Positions 7,192 to 14,584 of a stretch of DNA of 15,947 nucleotides are shown here, piece after piece. Location of the stretch: the NCBI GenBank assembly GCA_026770585.1, contig MU646341.1:953138-969084 (forward strand), given 5' to 3'. Under the pieces are notes generated by a model. It was not told where the DNA came from, did no database searches, and saw nothing but the letters and a program-made list of their open reading frames with translations. Each line of letters opens with the position of its first letter. The stretch's first letter is position 1. A program made the position numbers and the translations under genes. Origin of the DNA: Baffinella frigidus (lineage: Eukaryota > Cryptophyceae > Cryptomonadales > Baffinellaceae).

Positions 7192-7460
7192 CATGCAGGC
7201 CCGCTTCGGGACAAATTGGCCTTTCCTCAGACGGTCCTCACAGCCCCTGTGCAGCAATTCCAGGAAACAGAGACACACATATATTCGCACCAACTTGCAC
7301 GGCCGCCATGAATCCCACCCCACGCATGCGAGAACGGGCTGGTCTTATCTCAGATAAAGACTTTTTAAAGTCCTTTTCCTAAAGCCAACTCCCCGAAGAA
7401 TTCGAGGACTCATGCAATTCGAGGATTCGCTGGCACTTACGGACAGGCTCTGGTTGGATG
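7192..7460. other. No feature recognised
   Basis: Short open frames only; no family or repeat identified. ATTCGAGGACT and ATTCGAGGATT occur as a short direct repeat near 7399-7425. Confidence 0.5.
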
Positions 7461-7462
7461 CA

Positions 7463-7601
7463 TCCACCAACCCTCACAACTTGGGCAAATAAAAAAAGTC
7501 AAAAACACCAAATCCCCATGGAGGCCGTCGGAATCCGACGGCCTTCAAGGGGGGGGTTGGAGCCATTTTCCCGATTTGTCCAGACTGTGAGGGTTGGTGG
7601 A
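7463..7601. mobile_element. Family D inverted-repeat element, copy 2
   Basis: TCCACCAACCCTCACAACTTG at the left and CTGTGAGGGTTGGTGGA at the right, around a central palindrome GGCCGTCGGAATCCGACGGCC. Outermost CA/TG also pair. Confidence 0.75.
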
Positions 7602-7654
7602 TGTTGGCAACGTATTCTTGAAGTAGGACATATGCCACACAGGGGGCTACGAAG

Positions 7655-7772
7655 GAATTTTCGGTGGATAATCCACCGACTTCCTTTCACCTTATCCGTA
7701 GGAACCTCCCTATGCCCCTACGCGATTGCCTACTGTAGGGCCTGTGGACTAGTCGTATGTCTTATCACTTAG
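7655..7772. other. Hairpin and decayed B-like end
   Basis: TTCGGTGGATAATCCACCGA forms a hairpin at about 7660-7680. Near 7727-7772, CCTACTGTAGGGC and CACTTAGGGGTTA resemble a degraded family B end. Confidence 0.35.
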
Positions 7773-7882
7773 GGGTTATTCAAAATCCCTTCAAAGTCCG
7801 CTGTGTGAAGAAGCCTGTCAGCATCTTTTCGCGAAGGGGGTCTCGACCTCATCGCGTAAACTCATAGAATCTATTCCATAGC

Positions 7883-7975
7883 GCGTCCATCTAAAGGATC
7901 CCCGGTACAACTCCCGGTATTATAAGCCCTAAAAGTGCGAAACGGCTCCAACGTCAAGCCAAATTTGCATTAGGA
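7883..7975 (+). repeat. Family E, partial copy
   Basis: GTCCATCTAAA...TATTATAAGCCCTAAAAGTGCGAAACGGCTCCAACGTCAAGCCAAATTTG matches the left arm of the complete E element that follows, in the same orientation. Confidence 0.65.
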
Positions 7976-8025
7976 TCTGTTAGGTGGCGGGTCACAACCT
8001 CATCCCGGGCCTGAATAGATTTAAT

Positions 8026-8261
8026 CTCGGGCACTGTCCATCTAAAATATTTATGGTGCACATCCAGCTATTTTAAAGCCCTAAAAGTAAGAAATGGCTC
8101 AAACGCCACGCCAAATCTGAAATTACATCTATTCAGGAACGCGAAGAAACCTGTTCGCACACGATGCTCAAATTGGCTTGGCGTTTGAGCCATTTCGTAC
8201 TTTTAGGGCTTTAACATAGCTGGGTGTGTACCATAACTATTTTAGATGGACAGTTCCCGAG
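8026..8261. mobile_element. Family E fold-back element (complete)
   Basis: Inverted arms of about 85-90 bases start CTCGGGCACTGTCCATCTAA (left) and, inverted, CTCGGGAACTGTCCATCTAA (right). Both include AAAGCCCTAAAAGTA.GAAATGGCTCAAACGCCA. The loop is about 60 bases. No clear target duplication. Confidence 0.8.
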
Positions 8262-8304
8262 AGAGGCCTCCTCCACCTTGAACCCCCACTCCCCCGCGCA
8301 CCTG

Positions 8305-8812
8305 GTTCAGGGTTCAGTCTTTAGTGTTTGGTGTTTAGTGTTTAGTGTTTAGTGTTTGGGGTTAAGTGTTTAATGTTTAGTGTTTAGTGTTTAGTGTTTA
8401 GGGTTTTGTGATTAGGGTTTAGGGTTTAGGGTTTAGGATTGAGGGTTTAGGGTATAGGGTTAGTGTTTAGTGTTTAGTGTTTAGTGTTTAGTGTTTAGGG
8501 TTTAGGGTTTAGGGTTTAGGTTTTAGGGTTTAGGGTTTAGGGTTTGGGGTTTAGGGTTTAGGGTTTAGGGTGAAGGGTTTAGGGTTTAGGGTTTAGGGTT
8601 TAGAGTTAAGGGTCTAAGGTTTGGGCTTTAGGGTTTAGGGTTTAGGGTTTAGGGTTTAGGGTTTAGGGTTCAGGGTTCAGGGTTTAGGGTTTAGGGTGTA
8701 GGGCTTAGGGTTAAGGGTTTAGGGTTCGGGGTTTAGGGTTTAGGGTGTAGGGTGTAGGGTTTAGGGTTTAGGATTTAGGGTTTAGGGTTTAGGTTTCAGG
8801 GTGTATGGTTAA
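8305..8812 (+). repeat. Telomere-like array with TTTAGTG sub-blocks
   Basis: Heptamers throughout. TTTAGTG runs lie at about 8325-8400 and 8462-8505, and TTTAGGG elsewhere, with scattered variants. Its orientation matches the array at 3971-4696. Confidence 0.93.
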
Positions 8813-8919
8813 GACAATCACCTGAGCATCGAGGGTCGTCTGCGGAGCGGCGGGAGACTTTTTATCAAAAGTCAACTTACCTGAAGATAATTAACTTGCG
8901 CGAAACGGCTTCCAGTGCA

Positions 8920-9069
8920 CCGCCAACCCTCACGGCTTGGGCAAATCGACGGTTTTCGATTTCCCGATTTCAAGGGGAATTGGAGCCGTTGCAGTCGGAT
9001 TCCGACTTCAACCCCCTTGAAATCCCGAATCGAAAATCGTCGATTTGCCCAAGCCGTGAGGGTTGGTGG
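8920..9069. mobile_element. Family D inverted-repeat element, copy 3
   Basis: About 60-base arms: CCGCCAACCCTCACGGCTTG at the left, complement of CCACCAACCCTCACGGCTTG at the right, both continuing through GGGCAAATCGACG.TTTTCGATT. Centre CAGTCGGATTCCGACTTC. Confidence 0.85.
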
Positions 9070-9167
9070 CAGTATACAAACTATCCTAACATCAAATACT
9101 AATATGGTGGTCCATTCAAGTTCGCACCGGTTCGACTACCTGGGCCTCGGGGGTTGTCTGCGGAGGT

Positions 9168-9200
9168 TTTAGGGTTCGGGGTTTAGGGTTTAGGGTTTAA
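9168..9200 (+). repeat. Short telomere-like block
   Basis: TTTTAGGGTTCGGGGTTTAGGG-type heptamers. CAATCACCTGAGCATCGAGGGT near 8814 recurs near 9230, so the flank of the larger array is duplicated around this block. Confidence 0.75.
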
Positions 9201-9640
9201 CGTCAAACTTAAAGCTCCAATAGCTCCGACAATCACCTGAGCATCGAGGGTAGATGACCCCTGCGCGGAAGGGCTGTTCGAGGCTGTGTAAGGAAGCGCT
9301 CAGCCTCCTCCACGGCTTTTCACACCTGCCCGGTGCAGCGATACGCCTGCGAACGCAAGAGCTTCTCTTATACGATTAAATCCGTGCCGATAGGCTCAGC
9401 GGGGCTTATATACTGTCAACGAAGAGAACATATGGCGTGTGAGGTCTCCGAAAGCGATCCCCTAGATTGCTTTGTTCCTCCAGCAACAATGGTGGGACAC
9501 TCTTGCCACTCGGTGGGCTACGAGGGTTTCGTTGACCCCGGATTCCGGGGTATTGCGTGACCAATTTGCGTTGGAAAAATCATTAAGTTAATTATCTTCA
9601 GGTAAGTTGACTTTTGATAAAAAGTTCGTAGTCCACCGTG

Positions 9641-9720
9641 TGGTTGGGAAGTGTGACGCCGGGGCTGGGGAGGGTGATGGGTGGGGTGGGCTGAGTGAGG
9701 GGCACATGGTTCGCAGTATA
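9641..9720. repeat. Dispersed segment N, copy 1
   Basis: GGTTGGGAAGTGTGACGCCG...GGGAGGGTGAT...CACATGGTTCGCAG matches 11509-11660 (TGTTGGGTAGTGTGGCGC...GGGAAGGGTGAT...CACATGTTCGCAG) with a gap. The second copy lies in the minus-strand coiled-coil gene. Confidence 0.5.
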
Positions 9721-9844
9721 GTCCAGGTGTTGTTGGGAATATTGATTTGTAAAGTGGTCGAATGATTTCTAAAGTGGCCGTTTTTCTAAAGTGGACGCTG
9801 AAAGGGGGTTTCTCGAGAAGCAGCGGTACGCCTGCAAACCAGCG

Positions 9845-9851
9845 CTAAACC

Positions 9852-9904
<53 letters not shown>

Positions 9905-9914
9905 ACCCTAAATC
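9845..9914 (-). repeat. TTGAGGG array on the minus strand
   Basis: About nine CCCTCAA units; orientation is opposite to the other telomere-like arrays. Confidence 0.9.
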
Positions 9915-9930
9915 CCTAGAACCAGACATA

Positions 9931-9985
9931 GTTGAGTGATCACCGCGATGGTTGACTGATCACCGCGAATGTTGACTGATCACAG
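9931..9985 (+). repeat. 20-bp tandem repeat, about 2.8 copies
   Basis: Units GTTGAGTGATCACCGCGATG, GTTGACTGATCACCGCGAAT and GTTGACTGATCACAGC, all including the palindrome TGATCA. Confidence 0.85.
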
Positions 9986-10302
9986 CTTCCCCCGGCACTA
10001 AGCGGGAGAAAAGCGAGATTTAATAAGTTGATAAACCGACGGCGCACGCTAGGGGGAGGGATTCGACGAGACCAGTCTGCCCTAAGCCCCCCCCGGTTTA
10101 GCAATCGTCCCGGTGCACAGAATGCATGTTTCAGTCATCATCCTGTGCGGTTCAGTCAACCGTCGTGCCTGGACGGGGGTCGCATCGGGGGGGGGGCACT
10201 GATGAAAATTATTGACAACGCATAACATGGCGAAATCCAGGGTGTGACAGCGCGGAATCCAGCCGAGCGCGACCGCGCACGCCACTAGGCGCGGGTGAAG
10301 TG
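9986..10302. other. No gene recognised
   Basis: Short frames on both strands overlap each other, and none resembles a known protein. GCACAGAATG and CATCCTGTGC pair as a small hairpin near 10115-10147. GGTTCAGTCAAC at about 10149 recurs at about 10616. Confidence 0.5.
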
Positions 10303-10444
10303 CATCTCGGAAGATAACTGAATCAGTTCCTTTTCAATAGGAGGTTGAATAGCAGACATTGGTAAGGGCATAGTAAATTTAATTAGGCCTCCTAATTGAA
10401 TGCAAACGCCAATTAGGGAACTGATTCAGTTATCTTTCGAGATG
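10303..10444. mobile_element. Family F inverted-repeat element
   Basis: Terminal inverted repeats of about 27 bases: CATCTCGGAAGATAACTGAA at the left, complement of CATCTCGAAAGATAACTGAA at the right. Inner AATAGGAGG.TGAAT and ATTAGGCCTCCTAATT also pair partly. AAGTG near both flanks might be a degraded target duplication. Confidence 0.75.
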
Positions 10445-10664
10445 AAAGTGAGAGGCACTCGCCTGTGCCAGCGCCGGCGCTGCGCGGTGCTCCCACCGGG
10501 CTGCTTCTGCTTCACCTGCCGCGATAAATCCCAACTATGGACGAATCAACGATACGTCTGGAAGGATCCGACGAAGCCTGCTCGGGTTAGACATCGCGCA
10601 GTACAAAACCTGCCCGGTTCAGTCAACAGGCGTGACTCTCCCGAAGCGCCACTCAGGTTCATCT

Positions 10665-10818
10665 GACGGTAGACGTTCATCCGGGAACAAGTATTTTTCT
10701 TTTAAAAAATCTGCAAGAAAATTACTGCACAACTGCTTCGGACGTGACCCGTTGTGTAGTAATTTTCATTACCAGCTTTTAAAAGAAAAATACTTGTTCC
10801 CGGATAAACGTTCACGTC
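10665..10818. mobile_element. Family G inverted-repeat element
   Basis: Arms of about 60 bases including ATCCGGGAACAAGTATTTTT / its complement and AGAAAATTACTGCACAAC / GTTGTGTAGTAATTTTC, with a loop rich in GC. Non-coding. Confidence 0.78.
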
Positions 10819-10905
10819 TCAACACATACACCATATCGTGAGTGGTATCAGGCGAGACATTCATTGATACCAACAAGACCACCATTCATTCCTCCCCACG
10901 GAGGC

Positions 10906-11009
10906 TATCCCTTAAGTGGCCAGTAGGCTCATACGCCCTACGGTAGGGCCCTAGGACCAGCCTAGGACCCCAGGCCCCCAAATTTGGAGGCCTGGGCACT
11001 TAAGGGATA
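10906..11009. mobile_element. MITE family B, copy 6 (opposite orientation)
   Basis: Ends TCCCTTAAGTGGCC and CACTTAAGGGA within TA; contains CCCTACGGTAGGGCCC and the palindromic GGCCCCCAAATTTGGAGGCC. Confidence 0.8.
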
Positions 11010-11050
11010 GGTGCCAGCAGGAGAGAGGTGACTCTCACGCCGGACACCGT

Positions 11051-11180
11051 CTAGCTCTGCCCGAGTTAATCTGGTCTCTTCAGAATGAGGAGACCGGAAG
11101 TTTGTTTCCCTGTCTCGCGGTACACATCTGTCCACTTTTGGAGCGAAAACTATGAGTCAACCCGACTGAGGCAGAGCTAG
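11051..11180. mobile_element. Family H element, copy 1
   Basis: CTAGCTCTGCCCGAGTTAA at the left and, inverted, CTAGCTCTGCCTCAGTCGGG at the right; 130 bases. A CTAGCTCTGYCY.AGTY terminal motif is shared with copies 2 and 3. No exact target duplication. Confidence 0.65.
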
Positions 11181-11197
11181 GCAGTGTGGTGGTACCT

Positions 11198-11351
11198 CTA
11201 GCTCTGTCCCAGTTCAATTTGGGCTCGTAGATAGAGTGCCCCCCCCCGAAATTTCACAGGTGAATTTCATGGGGGGATGTCAAAATTCACCTGTGAAATT
11301 TCGGGGGGGGCACTCAATCTGCGAGCCCAAATTGAACTGGGACAGAGCTAG
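11198..11351. mobile_element. Family H element, copy 2, nearly perfect palindrome
   Basis: Arms of about 70 bases start CTAGCTCTGTCCCAGTTCAA at both ends and contain GCCCCCCCCCGAAATTTCACAG, with a short loop. The 5-base direct repeat TACCT flanks it at 11193-11197 and 11352-11356, consistent with a target duplication. Read on the minus strand the duplication is AGGTA, so GT...AG splice signals are supplied at both edges (intron 11354 to 11196, 159 bases). Confidence 0.8.
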
Positions 11352-11354
11352 TAC

Positions 11355-12179
11355 CTGCACGCTGCGCGAAGCGGCTCTGCTTCTCCAGGACCTCGACCTG
11401 TTGGGGGAACATGCTTGCCACGGCGAAAACGCGTGAGAGAGACAGCCGAAGCGCTGCAGACACCTGCGCCAGCGAGGAGCAGGGGGCGTCGCTTCAGGAC
11501 ACGCTCCTGTTGGGTAGTGTGGCGCAAGGGCTGGGAAGGGTGATAGTTGAGGGTGAGGGGAAGAGATTTTATTGAGAGGGGCGTCTCGTCAGGGGTATCG
11601 GCGGTGCCTCGCAACGCAGATGCGTGCTCGCGACGCGCACATGTTCGCAGTTTCGGGTCTGGGGGCGATGCTGTGGAGTGAGGTTTGTGCTTGGGCCAGA
11701 TGACGTTCCTGCAAGTCGCGCTCAGCGTCCGCGAGGCCATGATCCTCTCCTGCTCAGATAGCAGCGCCTGGAATCTGAACCGGGGAAACGTGCATGGTTC
11801 AAGGTCACGGTTCGCGCTGCTCTTCAGATGCAGTTCACAGGTGTGCTGCCGTCACCATTGTTGCACAGCAACCGGGGGGGAATCGTGAGAGCGACAGACC
11901 CGACCTCTCCTGCTGCACGTAGGACTCGACAACAGCAGCGAGACTACCGTGCGCTGCGTGCGCCCCGCCGGCGTCCCGCGAGGAGACAGCATCCTCGGCG
12001 GCGGCGAGCGACAGTTCCAGTTGCCCGGACATGATCTTGTCAGGGTCGCGATCCATAGAAAAATCCTCGGTGGGATTTTCGGGCATCTCCGGTTTAAAAT
12101 GCATTTTATCTTTTTGCCGTTTCGAGTTGGAGCCATTGGCGGGCTTGGCTGGAAGGAGCTCCGCCGCCAACCGGGGCAT
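11355..12179 (-). CDS. Minus-strand multi-exon coiled-coil protein gene (partial, inferred)
   Basis: The first exon is 12179 down to 11905, from ATG (MPRLAAELLP...) to the donor GAGAG/GTCGGG. It has a basic, Ser/Asn/Lys-rich N-terminus, then DPDKIMSGQLELSLAAAEDA and VVESYVQQE, both helix-like. An acceptor CGGTTCAG at 11777-11775 opens a second exon that keeps frame (RFQALLSEQERIMASRTL). After that the frame choice is uncertain: an alternative frame reads LADAERDLQERHLAQAQ, also coiled-coil-like, and would need another acceptor. A further exon, 11397 to 11355, sits between CCCAACAG/GTCGAG and GTGCAG/GTAC and reads VEVLEKQSRFAQRA. The H copy 2 palindrome follows at once. The family is not recognised. 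Its ATG is about 160 bases from that of the gene at 12339, facing away, so a shared promoter is likely. Real coding status is moderately supported; exon joins are guesses. Confidence 0.45.
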
Positions 12180-12338
12180 GGGACTGTTCGGCCGACGACG
12201 TGAAAAAAAAAACACTCCTCCGATCCGGAACAGCCCGACGCAAGATCGGGCAATCCCGAAATCCCCCCTTGGATCTAGGACTCCTCGCCTCTATTTCACC
12301 AGACACTCAAGCAAGCTCGAGATCCCACAAACCACACA
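12180..12338. promoter_or_regulatory. Probable bidirectional promoter between two divergent genes
   Basis: About 160 bases separate the divergent ATGs. The stretch is GC-rich with an A10 run (about 12203-12212) and GATCGGG/CCCGA motifs, and has no clear TATA box. Upstream of the plus-strand ATG there is an in-frame TAG at 12276 and no earlier in-frame ATG. CACACAATG gives A at -3, a good eukaryotic start context. Confidence 0.45.
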
Positions 12339-12974
12339 ATGATCGCTCCCATGATCTCGCTCGCCACCCCGGCCCTCTCTAGCCTCTTCGCCGCGCGCTC
12401 GCTCACCGCGGCGAAGATCGACAAGAACGATGCGCAGTCCGCGGGCGACCTCCCGCCCAACGACTGGGGCGCGGAGAAGGCGCACACCCGCGACCCGACC
12501 CCGACCACCATCGACGCCTCCGACCCCAAGTCCAAGCAGACCCACATCCCGGAGGGCGAGTCGTTCGCTGAGTACCTGGCGCGCCGCAACGGCGGGGCCG
12601 CCCCCTCGGCGCCCGCCGCGCCCGCCGCGCCTGCCTACTCTGCGCCCGCCGCGGCTGCTCCGTCGTGGTCCGCGCCCGCCGCGCAGCGCTCCTCGTCCAT
12701 GAAGTACGAGATGGGCAAAGGCTACAACCCCGCGGCCCGCGGCGGCTCCAGCTCCGGCTACCAGCCGGCCCAGGGCTACACGCCTGCTGCCGCTGCCGAC
12801 TCCGCCCCGGCTGCCTCGCGCAACGAGGCCGCGGCCGGCATGTTCGCCGATTACATGTCGAAGCGTGGCGGCGGCGCTGCCGCGCCGGCGGAGGCTGCCG
12901 CCCCGGTGGCTGCCGCCTCGCGCAACGAGGCCGCGGCTGGCATGTTCGCGGAGTACATGGCCAAGAGGAAGTAG
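12339..12974 (+). CDS. Ala/Pro-rich protein with three FAEYxxKR motifs (unknown function)
   Basis: An intact 211-residue intronless frame from ATG to TAG with strong G/C bias at third positions, unlike its surroundings. Residues 1-26 (MIAPMISLATPALSSLFAAR...) could be a weak organelle targeting segment. Residues 27-72 are polar. Three copies of a short helical motif follow: ESFAEYLARR (74-83), GMFADYMSKR (167-176) and GMFAEYMAKR (201-210), the last at the C-terminus. The second and third sit in a 34-residue repeat that begins ASRNEAAAGMFA (159 and 193). Between motifs the chain is Ala/Pro-rich (88-118) or Gly/Tyr/Ser-rich with GKGYNP and GYQPAQGYTP (127-150), so probably disordered. The family is not recognised. 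Motif-plus-linker architecture is seen in multivalent scaffolds, such as Rubisco linkers in algae, but no residue match to a known linker is claimed. Confidence 0.88.
   Translation: MIAPMISLATPALSSLFAARSLTAAKIDKNDAQSAGDLPPNDWGAEKAHTRDPTPTTIDASDPKSKQTHIPEGESFAEYLARRNGGAAPSAPAAPAAPAYSAPAAAAPSWSAPAAQRSSSMKYEMGKGYNPAARGGSSSGYQPAQGYTPAAAADSAPAASRNEAAAGMFADYMSKRGGGAAAPAEAAAPVAAASRNEAAAGMFAEYMAKRK
12813..12971 (+). repeat. 102-bp internal coding repeat
   Basis: GCCTCGCGCAACGAGGCCGC at about 12813 recurs at about 12915. The two units encode ASRNEAAAGMFA(D/E)YM(S/A)KR and differ mostly at third positions, indicating an in-frame duplication of a motif unit that has since diverged. Confidence 0.85.
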
Positions 12975-13099
12975 ATCGACTTATGTCGAGTGTGGGGATA
13001 GGTATTGATTGAGGCGAGGTTGCCTGCGCGACACTGAGGCGTGAGCAGTGTGGGCGGATGTAAAGACTGGGTAAAGAAAGGCGTCAGCCAATCTCGTTG

Positions 13100-13280
13100 G
13101 TGATGAAGCACGCGGCGCAGCGTTGCGATTCCTAGCTCTGCCTGACTTGGGTTGATCGTTTCACTCCGAAAAGTTGACGATTTACGCCCAACCCCCGGGG
13201 AATAATTGACTTCCGGCCTCGCCACAATGGTGAGACCGAACCTCTGAGATGAAGCACGCGGAGCAGCGCGTTCCATCCCC
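13100..13280. repeat. Family H fragment (copy 3) between short direct repeats
   Basis: CCTAGCTCTGCCTGACTTGG at 13131 and the following sequence to about 13180 match the right end of H copy 1 (inverted). TGATGAAGCACGCGGCGCAG at about 13101 recurs as GATGAAGCACGCGGAGCAG at about 13249, so the fragment lies between direct repeats. A matching right end is not visible. Confidence 0.5.
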
Positions 13281-13372
13281 TTGCGATCCCTTCCCGTGCC
13301 GAAGATTCCTTTGGTTCTGGAGGATCTTTTGACCCCCTGATCCCAGCACGTGACGGAGGTCCTCTAGGTCCA

Positions 13373-13470
13373 TGTGAGGTTCTTGGAACTCCCACCGTGC
13401 CACCGTAGGCGGACACTGGAACTGGTTCTGTAAGGATGGCCCTCCTTATTTCGGATCACATCGGGGCCCT
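13373..13470 (+). repeat. Dispersed repeat K, copy 5
   Basis: ATGTGAGGTTCTTGGAACTCCC...GTAGGCGGACACTGGAACTG...TTTCGGATCACATCGGG matches K copy 2 with several changes. Confidence 0.7.
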
Positions 13471-13722
13471 CCCAGTGCACTCCGAGCCACAAGATTTCAG
13501 CTAAGTCAAGTCAACCAGCTCACCCAAGTCAACTTTCCCCTGATGTCGTTGAGACGGACCCTGCCACCATGGCAGGCATTTGACTCAAGGCGCTGGTTTT
13601 CAGGGGGAGTTGACTGTGGCGAAATGTTCTGGCTCCGAGTGCAGTGCAGAGGATGCGCAGGATGGCCCTGCTTTGTTGAGCATCAAGCCTCGCACACGGA
13701 GAGCGACGACTTTGCCTGATGC
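13471..13722. other. No gene recognised; AGTCAAC-type short repeats
   Basis: AAGTCAAGTCAACCAG and CAAGTCAACTTT recur, and AAGGCGCTGGTTTTCAGGGGGAGTTGAC resembles AAGGCAGTGGTTTTCAAAAGTCAAC at about 6325. No gene is supported. Confidence 0.4.
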
Positions 13723-13910
13723 TAGAGCCATTCCGGTAGGACTTGTCGCGTTTTCGACTTCGAGATTTCAAGATTTCAGACTTCAAAAAGGGTTTAAAGG
13801 GCGTAAAACGTTTTAAAACACACCGTTTCAAATCTCATGGTGCAAATGAAGTCTCGAAGTCTCGAAGTCTCGAAATCGAAAACGCGACAAGTCCTACCGG
13901 AATAGCTCTA
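13723..13910. mobile_element. Family I inverted-repeat element
   Basis: Arms start TAGAGCCATTCCGGTAGGAC and continue with TTGTCGCGTTTTCGA; the right side is complementary. Inside, AGTCTCGA is repeated three times. The TA at each end fits a TA target duplication. 188 bases, non-coding. Confidence 0.8.
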
Positions 13911-13981
13911 ACACGCGGCTACTTCCACCTGATCCACCCAACGTGGCTAGACTTTGGTAGGACCTACTGAGAGGCGAAGAT

Positions 13982-14317
13982 ACAGGGGTCGCTCGAAATT
14001 AAGGACACACCGTCTCTACTTTGGTCCTAAGCTCCCAGGACAGATGGCAGGGTGTTCCTATGCTCCTAGGACTAGCCCTACAGAGGTACTTGGCTCATAA
14101 GAAACCGCCGCTTCCTAGTGCTCTACTGTACATGTAGGCCTATGTCTAGGGCCCTATCATAGTAATCCTAGGGTGGTGGGCGTTTCTTATGAGCGAGGTA
14201 CCCCTGTACTGTAGGACCGATCCCTTGAATAGCCAGAAGTTTCTTACGCCTTACCGTAGGGCCCTAGGACCTGCCTCTCTGAGGTCAATTTTGAACCCAT
14301 GACCACTAGAGGGATAG
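13982..14317. repeat. Composite C-A-B block, unit 1
   Basis: Order: C segment (13982-14078, CAGGGGTCGCTCGAAATTAA...CTAGGACTAGCCC), A copy 7 (14079-14208, degraded left end), then a decayed B copy (about 14218-14317, GATCCCTTGAATAGCC...CCACTAGAGGGATAG). Confidence 0.7.
14079..14208. mobile_element. MITE family A, copy 7
   Basis: TACAGAGGTACTTGGCTCAT at the left, ATGAGCGAGGTACCCCTGTA at the right; the core is altered (CTACTGTACATGTAGGCC). Confidence 0.8.
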
Positions 14318-14397
14318 AGAGGGCATGACACAGGGGTTACTCGAAATTAAGGACACGCACCGTCCCTAGGGTGGTCCTATGCTCCTGGTACTAGCCC

Positions 14398-14522
14398 TAC
14401 AGGGATACCTCGCTCATAAGAAACCGCCCCCCCCCAGGACCCTACAGTAGGCCTATGCCTAGGGCCCTATGGTGGTCCTAAGGGGGGGGGGGGGCGTTTC
14501 TTATGAGCGAGGTACCCCTGTA
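14398..14522. mobile_element. MITE family A, copy 8
   Basis: TACAGGGATACCTCGCTCAT at the left and complement at the right with TA; the G run in the right arm has grown to 12-13. Confidence 0.88.
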
Positions 14523-14584
14523 CAGCAGGACCCTAGCTGTAACTTGATTCGGCGCACGCACTTGTTCAATGATACGTGATATGA

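Larger units (their letters stand above)
8857..9625. mobile_element. Element J bounded by 41-bp perfect inverted repeats
   Basis: ACTTTTTATCAAAAGTCAAC...GATAATTAACTT at 8857-8897 is exactly complementary to 9585-9625. The 769-base span holds D copy 3, a short telomere-like block and an unassigned 75-codon frame (9333-9560). No flanking target duplication is visible, so it could be one element or two solo ends. Confidence 0.55.

Noticed and set aside
9333-9560. 75-codon frame inside element J as a gene
   Set aside because: No recognisable family, mixed codon use, and contains a CCCCGGATTCCGGGG hairpin; not supported as coding.
12430-13276. Long alternate-frame and antisense frames over the 211-residue gene (Arg/Pro-rich)
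   Set aside because: Composition is typical of out-of-frame translation of Ala-rich GC codons; the repeat structure and start context favour the frame at 12339.
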